A DNA stretch of 64,000 bases from Paralichthys olivaceus (taxonomy: Eukaryota > Chordata > Actinopteri > Pleuronectiformes > Paralichthyidae): assembly GCF_024713975.1 (NCBI RefSeq), contig NC_091097.1:4624361-4688360 (forward strand), written 5' to 3'. A program made the position numbers and the translations under genes. The notes beneath the pieces were generated by a model. It saw only the letters and a program-made list of their open reading frames with translations, was not told the DNA's origin and searched no databases. Below, piece after piece: positions 21,860-34,300 of this stretch. Every line of letters begins with the position of its first letter. Positions within the stretch are counted from its first letter, which is position 1.

Positions 21860-23238
21860 TACAAAACAGACAGAACAGAGAAGTTCCAAAGGGAAAACAT
21901 GGGGGGGGGCAGTATAGCCAATATAGTTCAAGTGAGATGACCATAGGACACAAGAAAAATATTTTAACAGCAGCGGAACTTTTTGAAGAAAGACTTTGCG
22001 AGTTGGTAAGAAACTACAGGCGTTTACATGATGTGACTTCCCCCGGCACAGGGACAAAGAGTTACTCCAGAACAGCAGGGAGGAGATTGGACAGGAATTA
22101 AAAGTGAGTGAGATGGAAGCGTAAGAGAAGTGCAGGACCATGAGCTACCTCTCTCGTCTCCGTGCTGACCTCTAGTGAATGTTGCTTAACAACCATGCCA
22201 ACATAAAGAACATATATGCATGTGGGCAGTGACGGTTTCATTATTTGAAATGACTGTTCCATGAGTGAGCCTGTTGGAGGCTGTAGGCCTGATCCACTGT
22301 GAATCGATAGAACTGTCAACATGCTAAATATTGAGGAGTGGAGATGTGGCGTATGTATGATGTTCTGTGCTACCATTAGGGATTTTCCATTTATATTCAA
22401 TGGAAACACTCAGTGCTGATGCAGGAAGTCGGCAGTGAAGAGGTGCTTAGGTTTATAAAGGAGCTTTTCACTAAGTGTTGGAACAGTACATCTAATGGAG
22501 CCTGTAGAGGAGGTCACTGGTGAAGGACATACTTTCCTCTTTGCATATACATGCAGTATCTAACACTTTGACCACCTGGGGAGCAGCGGGAAGCCAGCTG
22601 TGTTCACAGCATTGACACAACGTTAGCTTTTAGGATGATTTATTGAAGCTGTTAGCAGGTGCTTGTATGTATGTTGATTTTTTGTATTGTCATGTTGTTA
22701 AAAAACGTGTCAATCTTAACAAACAATCAAACAAACACATGCAGTTAGAGTAGCATCATTCAAGTGACCAATGACCGAAATGCATCGGCTATCATCTTTT
22801 TAATTCATCAGCATTCATATGCAGATTACTGTTAATGGAGATCCGCAAAAATGTTTGTGTTTTGTGGAGAAGTGTCTTTGTGGACTCATCGGACTGTAAA
22901 CAGTGTGTGGCTAATGAAAAACTGAATAAAGAGTTTTGGCCTGGACATCCACTGTCTACGCACCGCAGACCAGAGGTTATTTCATCGTCAAACGATAGCC
23001 AATGGGCTTTGAGATTGCTGGTCACTTGATAATAATATTCACTCTCTGATGAAGTCCAATGAAAGCTGCTCAGTGCTTTGCTTTGTCCTCACGTCTCCGA
23101 CTGCTGTATGGTGCTGAGCAGGTAAAATACCCCAAACCAGGGGCTCTGCATTCAAATGTTATCCTTAAATGGTTTTGTAAAAATGTAGACATCTAAAATT
23201 GGTAAAACAATATCACCAAAATGTAGTATTTATTTGTG

Positions 23239-23272
<34 letters not shown>

Positions 23273-24845
23273 GTATATCGCAGAACAATCAGCTAGAGGA
23301 TTTGTTTATCATGAATATCACGTCCAATTTTGTTATGGACGTTTCATCCTGAACATGTAATTTGCTAATAGGAAAATAATAACACCTCCAGTGGAGTTTT
23401 CCTGTGGTTTGAAGTTTTACGCTTGGATTTACTTGCATGTAACCCGATAATGAGCCACTCATGCATCAAAAGTTTGTTTGCTCACAATTCAAAACACATC
23501 GATTTCAGCACGCTGGCATGAACTTGATGGTCTACTTCCAGTCACAGCAGGGAGAGAAAACAGTTTGCCATTCAAACGCGGAGTGAGCAGAATACAGATG
23601 CAGTTAAAAATGTATTTCCTCCTATAAAGGAGATGGTGGTGGTTTGTTTTTTTACATTTGGTTCTGACTCCTCTTTTCATCAGAAATTCTGATTTAAGAG
23701 TAAGCGTTTTATATGTGTTGTGGAAATTCAAATGTTGAACAGTTTGTTTGTTTGTGAGATGAGATCGTTAATGTTTTTTAACCTGACACATCTGAAGTAT
23801 CTCCACCCTTGGAAATGTTGCGATATATAAAACTTTTTCTGACTTCAAGTATTTAAAAGGAATTCTGCACATTCAAGGCAGTATTTTATCTAAAGAAAAA
23901 CATAATTTGATACAACTCTGGGAACATTTAGGCCTAATGCACAAATATTATAATAAATCCTTACTTACATACAGCACTGAGGCACTTATTTACATTTTCT
24001 GTGGTTAAAAAGTCTTAAAAAACCTTTGGTGTTTGTGTTTTTATGTTGATCTCAAAGGACTAAAGACTCATTAAACTACACCCAAATGTGGCACTGATGC
24101 ATCTGAGGACAGCGCAACTGGAACAAACTCTTGATTGTCTCCATCGCTGCTGATTTATTTCTGATTAACAACCTTAATGGAACGAGAATTACATCCAATC
24201 TGAGGCCCACACATTTAGATCAACTGTTTTATAAAACACTGGTGGTTTTAGACCTGTTGCATTAATCCAATATACACTTTAATCATGTCATTTTGCACCG
24301 ATGTGGAAAAAAAAAACTCCTGCTACATATTAGAAATGCTCACTGACACATCAACAACTGTTATTAAGCTACTGTTGTTCTGATTTATTTTTGAGCTGAG
24401 AGGTTTATCGTTATCATTATTCATTATCATTATAACTATTGCCATATTATTAATATTATGGTTATTATAAATCCATGTATTATTTGGACAGCATAAGGTT
24501 ATACCAAACATATATATTCAATAAAGAGTGAACACAGCCCCTCTCTCATTCCTAATGTTTCCAATTACTAATTGATTTTGGAACAATATGCATGTGTTCT
24601 ATTGATGTTTCAATGCTCTCTGATGCATGATGAAATAGCTTCAGTATGTTTGGATCTAAAGTCAAGTAAGGAGAACAATGGAGGGCCTACATATAACTCC
24701 AGAAGCCTGAGCTAGAGTTTTCAGCTTCTGGCCAGGCTGTGGTCGCATTCGTTTATGCTACACATACACACATTCAGACGCACTTACACAAATAAGCGCA
24801 ACAACTTGTGCAATATTTGCATAACATGCGTCGTCGTTCTGCCAA
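21860..24845. other. Intergenic, no gene recognised
   Basis: Contains a dinucleotide repeat (23239-23271) and otherwise unremarkable AT-rich sequence. No convincing exons were found. Confidence 0.45.
23239..23271. repeat. (TA)13 followed by (CA)n microsatellite
   Basis: Uninterrupted alternating TA from 23239 to 23264, then CACACACA. Confidence 0.95.
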
Positions 24846-25091
24846 ATGAGCCAAAGAAAAAGGAGCAGCATTTGGATGCACTTTTCGCTTGAGGCAGACA
24901 GTAAGGCTAAGTGCAATATTTGCCAGAAGATAATTTCATTTAAGTCTGGCTCCACAGACAATTTGCAAAGGCATTTTAAAACTCAACACCCCACTGTTAA
25001 AACTTGTGTAAAACGTTTTTCTCAAAAATTTTCTAAAACAAGACATGGTGTTACTGACCAACAACTTAGTTTTTTTTTACAGCACCTTTAA
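24846..25091 (+). pseudogene. hAT transposase remnant: isolated BED zinc finger
   Basis: An 81-codon ORF. Residues 9-42 read IWMHFSLEADSKAKCNICQ then SGSTDNLQRHFKTQHP, which fits a BED finger (W.HF, C-x2-C, NL.RH, H). BED fingers are the N-terminal DNA-binding domains of hAT transposases and of host ZBED genes. The protein stops after about 40 more residues, with no RNase-H-like catalytic core or dimerisation region. A hAT-like terminal segment lies about 450 bp downstream (25543-25608). I read it as an internally deleted transposon. A small domesticated DNA-binding protein is less likely but possible, because the finger itself is intact. Confidence 0.65.
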
Positions 25092-25542
25092 TCTTGATTA
25101 TATGCCTTTATTATATAATTTTAAAATATTGTTTTGAGTTTTTCTGTCTTGTTAAAAATGTTCTTGTGTGGACATTTTGCCCTAAAAGCTTTTGCATGGA
25201 ACTTCATTGTAGCCTGCTTTGTTTTTCATTGTGTATTTATAAGTGTTTAGGTGTTGCATGAATAACATAAGTCAAAGTAGTTTTACACACATACACACAC
25301 TTTATACAAAGGGTAAATAGTGATCTCACTGTCAACTCAGAGGGATATGGCAGTGGAATATTTACAATGAATCCATATCAGGCTTTAAAATCTTGTCCAC
25401 ACATGTCAAATGAAGCTATAATCAATATTTCAGAATAATTCAAACTCAAATATTGGTGGGAAATTTGAGTTTGAAATTATTCTTCTTACTTCTTAAAAGT
25501 GAATAAATATAAAAATGAGCAAAATGAGCCAGTCTTTTGAAT

Positions 25543-25608
25543 GGCTCTTTGAAATGAACGGATCCCAAAGATCCGGCTCCCTCCAAAGAGCCATAAATCC
25601 CATCTCTA
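25543..25608 (+). mobile_element. Terminal segment of hAT-like element
   Basis: GGCTCTTTG (25543-25551) and CAAAGAGCC (25584-25592) form an inverted pair around GGATCCCAAAGATCC, followed by ATAAATCCCATCTCTAG. In reverse this gives CTAGAGATGGGAT, like the CAGAGATGGGA termini of fish hAT elements. No matching left terminus was found before 24846. Confidence 0.5.
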
Positions 25609-25639
25609 GTCTGTTGTTCTCGACCTCCCCTTTGTTAAA

Positions 25640-26000
25640 CCATCTTTATATACAGTCTATGGTTAAACCACGCGGTCTAACCGCCATATTGAATTCGGCA
25701 ACACGACGTCACCAACGTGGTCTCGTGTGCCATCTTCATAACTCTTTATCTCTTCCCCCTACACACACTCCCTCAGACACGGATAAATACTAAATCACAT
25801 TTGTATACATTCAGGGGATATACAGTAAGATTGAGCCACGTCACTCATAGATTGCCAGTCTGTGATTAGAATCACAAGATCATCTGATCCTTTGTTCTTC
25901 TACCCCTACTTCTTTTGAATCACGCGGCACTGCCGCCATTTTGAATTTGGCGATACGACGTCACCAACGTGATCTGGCACGCCATCTTTACTTCACCCCC
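25640..26000 (+). repeat. MITE piece and internal direct repeat pair
   Basis: CTTTATATACAGTCTATGG near 25645 is the same terminus as at 4049-4064. It is followed by two diverged direct repeats of about 65 bp at 25679-25743 and 25932-25998. Both contain ACGACGTCACCAACGTG and GCCAT(A/T)TTGAATT. Confidence 0.55.
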
Positions 26001-26009
26001 CCTTTCTTT

Positions 26010-26012
<3 letters not shown>

Positions 26013-26064
<52 letters not shown>
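26013..26064. repeat. (CA)26 microsatellite
   Basis: Uninterrupted CA dinucleotide run of 52 bp. Confidence 0.97.
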
Positions 26065-26066
<2 letters not shown>

Positions 26067-26372
26067 GCCACATGTGTGTTTCTTTTAGAATGAGTATAGT
26101 CATTTATGTGTGGTATTGGTCCATGATACCAGGGTGGTGCCCCGCCTTATTATTAATAATTAATAACTTTATTATTCCAATAATCATATTATTATTATTG
26201 ATATTTTTGCCAATTATCAAAGCTGCTCCTTCTTGTGCACAACAAGTATTATCTTTTCATTTTTTTCAAAGCTTGTGTGGCCATGAGTGTGTGTGTTTGC
26301 TCAAACTGCTTCAATCATTAACTGAACTAATTGTTGTTTTTCTCTGATTGGATGATTTACCGTGCATCCATG

Positions 26373-26660
26373 TACTGTGCATAGGCTGTGGATAAAGATG
26401 GATGTCTCCACTTCCTCTCAAGAACAAAGATGAAGCAGAAATTTCTCAGATATGAAGGCTGCCATCTTACACTGGTGGCATAATTTGGGGTCAGAGTGGA
26501 GTCGTGGATACACGTGTTCAACCTGCCGCAAGTCTGAGCTGTCAATCGAGATGGCTCACCCCACTTCTATATCATCAAATAACAGAACTTATCAGAAACA
26601 CAAACATCAGGTGTGATAAGAACTACCTGAAATGACAGAAATCATCTTTGAGAAAAAAAA
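26373..26660 (-). mobile_element. Fish MITE related to the 7499 element, inverted
   Basis: The right half (about 26530-26660) is the reverse complement relative of 7650-7775: GTGTGATAAGAACTACCTGA and CATCTTTGAGAAA. The left edge GGCTGTGGATAAAGATGGA resembles the family's terminus. Confidence 0.45.
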
Positions 26661-28352
26661 AATGACTTCCAGTTTGGTCCATGTCCCATCTGCTAACGTG
26701 GAGATGTTCCATCTTAAGTACAGACTTTCGTACTGTATTTGGAACTGCTGTAATTTTTATTATTTCATGTAAAAGATGAAGCTTCTGGTGAGAGGAACGT
26801 CCATTACATGAGTAAACCAGCAGTAAGTGAGAGAGTGTGTGGAGTAAAGAGTCCCAAATACAAAATAACAGAAGAAGCACACGGAAAAGTAAACAGAAAT
26901 CCTTTCAAGCAAGACCTCGGTTGACTCCTTTTCATTTTTCTCTGGCGAATGTTAAGGTTCAAATGACAGAATCAGAGGTCTTTTTTAATATATCAGAGGA
27001 TTTACTGATATTTACAGGATGTCAAATTTTACAGATGGTTTCAAGGCGTTATTAAAGTTTATAATAGCAGAAGCTATACAATGATACTTTATGCCCAGCC
27101 TGGGGAGAACAAACTTCTAATTTGTGTATCATCACTGCACATTGTCACACTGATGAAGCTGTTTTCCAGCTGTGGAAGGTGTAGTGCACTGGTTGTGTAT
27201 GGACAGCAGGGAGTGCTAAAGTCAAACACCTTACTTTTCTTCCCCAAGAACATGTGAAAATCCCTGCGGAGATTGTGTGCTGGGTGGAGATTGCCAGAAA
27301 AAGTTTGCGTGTGAGTGAGTGAGAGAGAGTGTGTGTGTTTGATAAAGTTCTCATAGCAGAGATATGAGACGTGCACTGGTCTCAGCAGTCCAAAACACTC
27401 CCGCAAATCTTGCTGACAGTGGACGACGGGCATATAGAGTTAATATGAGAAAGCTAATGAATATGAATGAGGTAAATGAAAGCTGATGAATGTTATCCCT
27501 TATCTCCATAAAGATTAGACAATTCCCTTGAACCTCTGCCAAGGACATACACAATAAAGAACAAATTTGAAGAGCTTGTCTAGCAATTTGATGGACGTTG
27601 ATAAGGTTACATCACAACGCAGTGATATATAATAATATCTGGATAAGAACAGTGAGTGTGATCTGAGCTGGAACACAGAGGAGGCTGCGGTTAATTTATA
27701 ATAGAATGTCCATCGTCATGGCCACTGCTAAAAGAAAAAAATCTATGTAGATTTTAAAGGATCTTTTAACAATATCCTGGGGCTAATATAAACATTAAAG
27801 TTATTAAAATGAATATGACTATTAGGGTCTTTTCTCCCCAAGAGACTACTGGTGGCTGACGAAAAGATATATATTCTCATTTTCCTCTTCATTTTCCTGG
27901 TGTCAGATCAATCATGCACCATCCCAACTCAAGGTGAAACCCATCAAAGTGTCATTTCCCCCATTGTCAGTTATTCACAAAAAACACACAGACAGGCAGG
28001 CAGACTAACAGAAAGAAAGCATCAACAAGCGAGTTGGGGGGAAACAAACAGCCGTGATGCCCAGGGAGATTAATCTGTTTTACTGGCAATCCTCAAGAGC
28101 AAAACGGGGAAAATTCACTGTGAACACAACTCCCAGCCGTAAAATCGGCTCATAAACACCACTGGGCTGCACGCACTAAAGTGCTGAGATAAAGCCCGTC
28201 CAATCTAAGAGATAAGATAAATTGTTGAAACTTTGCTCAGAACATGTTGCCTAGAGAAACCCCAGGTGAGAAGCCAAGAGGAGGATCTTCATGAAAACTC
28301 AAGCTGGAGGACAGAAGAGTCAGTCAAGATCTGTGAAGTGACAGTGTTCGCC
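26661..28352. other. Upstream flank of enpp7
   Basis: No gene was seen. The sequence just before enpp7 holds paired GATA motifs and the presumed 5' UTR. The transcription start cannot be placed and no clear TATA box is at an appropriate distance. Confidence 0.4.
28210..28220 (+). promoter_or_regulatory. Paired GATA motifs upstream of enpp7
   Basis: AGATAAGATAA, two overlapping GATAA sites, lies about 135 bp upstream of the enpp7 ATG. Mammalian ENPP7 is expressed in intestine and liver-biliary tissue, where GATA4/6 act, so the site is plausible. This is motif-level evidence only. Confidence 0.3.
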
Positions 28353-31300
28353 ATGATGTGGACGGCAAGTTTCTGCCTCCTGTGGGCTCTGTCCGCCCTC
28401 GGTGCTCCGGCAAACAAACAGAGACAGAGAATGCTGCTGATCTCTTTCGACGGTTTCCGGTGGGATTACGACCGCGATGTAGACACGCCGAACCTTGACC
28501 AAATGGCCATGGATGGAGTCAAGGCCCTGTATGTCACACCTCCGTACATCACCATCACCAGTCCTACACACTTCACCCTTTTGACAGGTAAAGAGTTTCA
28601 TTTTCTACAACAGTGCTCCCAATAGGCAGGGGATCTGCATATCATGACAGAATAGGAAACCGCTCTGAGTTTACTTTGCGAGGACAGAAAAAAGCCATGG
28701 GTAAAGGGAATTAGTTGTAATTGAATGTCCCAGAGTCCAACAGCTTTTATAGCTGAGTAAGATGATTATGCTTGGATGACTGAGGGAAGAATTCTCTGCT
28801 CCCTTTCTTATTTTGACTCTCAAATCATCAGTGCCAGCTAAAAGAAATTTAACTTCCTTGAAATTAAATTCCTATAATCTCCGAAGTTGGTCGTAAGACC
28901 TTGTCCAAAAGCGTCATGCCACTCAGCCTGTTAAGTTGATAGAATTCTTAATGTGAATGTGCCACGCTATGAATAATGAGTGCAAGCCGACTGACAGTGA
29001 TTCTCCACTCTAGGCCGCTACGTTGAGAATCACGGGGTAATCCACAACATGTGGTTCAACACAAGCACCTCGGAGAAGAAGCCCTACTATCAGACTCAGT
29101 TTGTGAATGAGTGGTGGGACAATGGCTCTCTGCCGATCTGGATCACAGCGCAGAAACAGGTGTGTGCAGCACAATTTCCATCTTATCTCTAAGAAACCAT
29201 TTCGTCTGACAAAATGACTGGAAAATCCTGCTGAATGATTTCTGATAGATCACCACAGTTAAGCTGCTTTCAGACATGCAACGAGGTCCGGACGTTTTCC
29301 TGAAAGTTTACAGAGGGGCTGTGTGTCAAAATGTCAGCCAGTTGCTCCAGACATTTTTCCGGAGCTTTTCCTGCCAGCCCCCTGGTAAAAAGTCAGAGTG
29401 AGCGAGTGAGCATGTTGATGGGGTTTCTGACAGAATAAATATATCTCAGAGCCATACGACGCAGATAAAGTCAACAACTTGGAAAGAAAATGTCCAGCAT
29501 GCTCTACCATGCCACCCCTCACCTCACATTTTCCTGTTGTTGTGAACACATTTGACCCAAACAATCTCTTACTCGTTTTCTAGACAGAGTTCATGTTTGA
29601 AAATTACTGAAGACTGCAAAGTATTTCACAGACAAATGGTAAACCTTATGCAAATGGGTACAGCTGTAAAGTTCAGTTATAGGTTTCAGAAAATCCATGA
29701 AAATATACTACTTAGATTTCCTTGCAGATTGAAGCACGAGTGATGTTAATGTGTTTTCTCTCCTCACTCTCAAGGGCCTAAAAGCTGGCTCTCTTCACTT
29801 TCCTGGCACAGCTTCTAGTTACCAGGGACAAGTTGCTATGGTGCGGGAAGTGGAGCCACTGCTTTACAACTACAAGAACGAGACAGCGTGGAAAGAGAAT
29901 ACAAACAAGGTGATGGGCTGGTTCAGAGACCAGGACCTGGACTTTGTGTCCATGTACTTTGGTGAGCCAGACGGCACAGGCCACAGATACGGCCCAGACT
30001 CCCCAGAGCGCAGGAAGATGGTCAAGCAAGTTGACAGAACTGTGGGCTACATTCGCCAATCAGCTGAACAACACGGCTTGACCAGCAGTCTCAACATCAT
30101 CATCACGTCGGACCACGGCATGAGCAACGTGTACCGCAATGGTCTGGTGAAAGAGATCACCCTGTCCACCATTCCGGACTTCTCCTTCAGAGACCTGTCG
30201 TTTCACTTGGTGGATTTCGGGCCCTCTGGGATGCTGCTGCCAAAGCCGGGCAAGTTGGAGAAGGTTTACAGAGCTTTAAAGGACGCCCATCCACACCTTC
30301 ATGTTTACAAGAAGGAGGATATGCCAGAGCACCTCCACTTCGCCAAAAGTGATCGAATCCTTCCCATCATTTTATGGGCCGATCCTGGATACGTGATCAA
30401 TGGGGTGAGAGGACAGATAAAATCATCTTTTCTTTTCACCTCGTGCTTGTTAAAGAATGTGGATGTTACAGAGATGAGTTAAGAATAATTGATGCTGCCT
30501 TTATGTACAAAACAAATATGTGTGTTTCAAACTTATTTCCATGCGGCCTTTACGTTGGCATTGTGAAGCAAAACAACCACTAGAGGCCAGCGCAGACAGT
30601 TTCTGAGAACAGACATGTTGACGCTGGGGCAGCTTGTGATAATATAGCTCTTTAGAAACAGTTATAACAGCAGCATTGTAAACAAATGATGACGTGGGCA
30701 ATTCATTCTTTGTTGAAATGTCTTTCTAATGCCCTATGATTGTCTTGCTTAAACTTTTGGCTACGGTGCCCCCACATGATTTCCTGTGGTACTGTTCCGT
30801 TTCATCTGTTTTATCCAAACCAACAATCTTTCAGAAGACAATCACAAATATAGAGAAAATGAACGCAGAGTATGGACAGAAGGGTCTGTCTGTTTGATGT
30901 TGAGAATAACTAAGCCTTTACATTGAATTAAGAAACTGTTATATAACTGTTTGGGGCTGCAACAGTGATCAGACTTAAACTGCTTTTAGACATGCTCTTC
31001 ACTCTGCAGGTCCTCCCGATTTTTTTCAACAGGGACTGTATGTGGGAACGCACATGTCCGAGTGAGTGTCTTAGTTTCTGCAGACTTTCAGCGACTGGCC
31101 CCCTCGTATAGAGTCCGCAGAAAGTCTGCAGAAGTCGATGTGAGAAAAAAGCAGCTGCTGTACACTTTAAAAGTTAATGTTAAGTTCGGTTGTGATTTGT
31201 GCCCAACAACATTCTAAGTTACAAAGTGCAACAAAATGTTACATTACAGTGAATCGACAGACAGAAAGCTGCTACAACATTTTCACATGATGCTGTATCT

Positions 31301-34300
31301 GTATTCGTCATTTATTAACAAGCAAATTAACAGTCATGTCAATTATGACCTACTTAACTGGTTATAGGGGCATTAAATGGCCGGCACTGATAAACTAAAT
31401 CAGATAAACTGCCAAGGAAATGATATGAACATCCCGTCTGGTTAATCTAGAAATACCCTTAAGTTTTCACAATAGAAATACTAAAATTAACAGCTGTGTT
31501 TTCCTTGTAGAAATTGGTTAAACTGGACTCTTTCTAACTGGAAACAAGGCGTTAAATTCTAATCTTAGTACATTGTAATTTTAATCAAGTGAATTTGCAC
31601 GTCCTTGGGATAATCCAGGCCAGGCTGATGACATGCAGCGCTCTCAAATGCTTCATGAAGCTATTCACGCCTCGAAATTCAAAATTAGCATTTTCATTTT
31701 GGCTCCACTCTCACTCACTCAACTTTGCAGCTGCATGTGTCCGTCAGTACTGAGAAACATCAAATCATAACTTCATTTACAGGGTGAATTACTGAAATCA
31801 TAAAACGTCTTCATATGCTGACGACGAGGAAAATAATCAGTCCTCTGAATCTTCTGATGAAGTGGGTCATCAGTCTTTTGACCGACCACAGACACCACTG
31901 CATTATCGGACTCTTTGTCCTCCCTCTTTATGGTTCCTTAAACTCCTTTTAGTTTGATCCCAGGGAAGGATACGCGTGGTTAGAGCCTTACATAACAGCA
32001 CAGATAACAGGGTCTTCTACATAGTGCTATTTATATCCCATTTATTTCCATTAAGCTTAACTTATAGAACAAAACGATCAAAGAAATGTATGTATGTTAT
32101 GTAAATGGGAATTTTAGAGAAGGGTTCAGATTCTCAGTCAGCCACTTTCATCCGTAACAAAGAAAAGTCAGGGCGCCATTCTACAGTATGGAAACGGCTC
32201 TTTCACTTAAGAGTGAGCCAATAGCTCCCTCTGCTGTCTACATTGGAGCACAGGCCAAGATGTGTGAACTCCAATGCATGATCTCCTTCTACTAAAATCG
32301 CTGGCTGAAGAGTAGCCGTCTAATTTAATCTTTATGGGTTGAATGAGTTGTTTCACTGTCCCCATGTGTCCCTGCAGTATTTCCCGGTTCAGTTCCACAA
32401 GGGTGAGCACGGCTTTGACAACCAAGTGATGGACATGAAGCCTTTCTTCAGGGCAGTGGGTCCGGCGTTTCACAAGAACCTGGTGGTGGGACCTTTCGAG
32501 ACGGTGAACATCTACCCTCTGATGTGTCACATCCTGGGCATCGAGCCGGAGGTCAACGACGGCCACCTGAATGCCACCAAACACATGCTGGTTACGAGCG
32601 CCGCTTCTCAGGGTGAGTTTGTATCAGACTAATGAGCCTCCCCCCGTGGCCTCAAAAGTGTGTCACTCCAACACCTGCTCCTTCATTACTGGGCCATTCA
32701 TCCATCATTTCCAACATTACGTACAGTAAGTCCATATCAGAGGTAGAGCTACTGCAGGTTTAGACTAAAAGAATAGATCCAGACCAGAAAGATTCAGAAA
32801 GGAGGACGAAAACTAAGATCTGTCTGCTGCTGAGCAAAGGTTTCACCAAGTTGAATTGAGACTTTTCAGGATCATGATGAATACAGATCTATGTCAAGGA
32901 CAACAGATATGACAGAATAATAACTGAAGATAAGGTGAGGTAGTCGAGTAGAGATTAACCATGGAAACACCAAGTTATCTCTCAAAAGAAAGACAGAGAC
33001 AGTGGGTGTCCACAGCCGATTGTACTGAGATTAGTTTTGACCGGGTGTTTGTAGACAATCATTAATCAGCTCCACATGAGTCATGTCTGTAGTTTTATTA
33101 CAGCGTGCTGTGTGGCTGAGAGAGAACTCTGACACAGAGCCATTACAAGGCAATCAACTGTCTATATTCTTTATTATCAGTATATTTATTTGTTGTTCTT
33201 GTATGGGGGTTTTATTTTTTGTTAAGTATGAAGAGCTGTTGGTTTTGTCGCAGTAAAACTTTGCTTTGCGGCTGTTTTTTCCTGCCATGTCACATTTTAA
33301 TGATTGAAACCTTTAACATTAACTATGCATGCACTCGACACATTTCTCTTGGAAAAAATATATATTTTAAATTGTGAAGAAAGTAGTGAATATTAGCATG
33401 ACAGTATGTAACATCTTAACGTACTGACGACACTGAAAAGGGTAAAATTAAGATCATTAACTTGTAGAACATGCTATCTGAAAAACGTGAATGTCTTGCA
33501 TTGGTGCTAGCATATTGTTATATTTTCTTTTTTATTGTTATTTTTAAGATTTTATACCCGTTGATCAGGCATTGGCACAAAACAACTACTTGGTAAAGTT
33601 CAGTATAATTACACACAAAGTACAAACATGGAAGATGTGGTGGCTGATATTTTCACCCAGGACAGCTGGGAAAAAATGAAGCCACAAAGTCAAAAGGGAA
33701 AATATGAAGTAACAAGAGTCAGACCAGTGACATATTTGCCCTTTTGTCTTCATTATTATTTTCTCAATGTTTTGTTCAGTTGCAGAAAGCCCATGGGATC
33801 AGTCCAATTTAGGAGATAGAAATGTGTCTCTACCATCTGAACAACAAATCACATTATGATATTTTACATACGAATCAACTTAACATGTACTCGTCCTTGA
33901 ACATGGCCACCACCACAGCTCCATCTAATGACAAGTGTCTGTTTTAAAATAGTTGAAGGAAAACGATTTTGTATATTTATCAATAAAACCCACGATAAGA
34001 CAAAAACCAATAATGTGTTAGTTCATCTCTCAGTATTTTCTTTTCTACCCAATACATGAGACGCAGTCGAAACCCTACTGAAAACAAACATCTTTAAAAC
34101 TCTTTATAACTCATCAATGGCTACAGCAAACTTTACGCAGTCAGGAGGAAATATTGAATATATATTGGGGACTTTTTTCAGCAGAGCATTAATACACTTT
34201 TGGTGCTATAGTGAGTATTTGGGACAGTCAAAACAACCAACAGCATCTTTAAATGATGTAGATCTATGGCACAGAGGCATTTAATACACATACAACATGT

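Noticed and set aside
7800-28000. Intron of a large neighbour such as rbfox3
   Set aside because: Synteny makes it conceivable because RBFOX3 neighbours ENPP7 in human, but no RRM exon or recognisable alternative exon was found, so no gene is called.
28320-28601. Minus-strand 93-codon ORF over enpp7 exon 1
   Set aside because: Shadow of the enpp7 coding strand with no family match.
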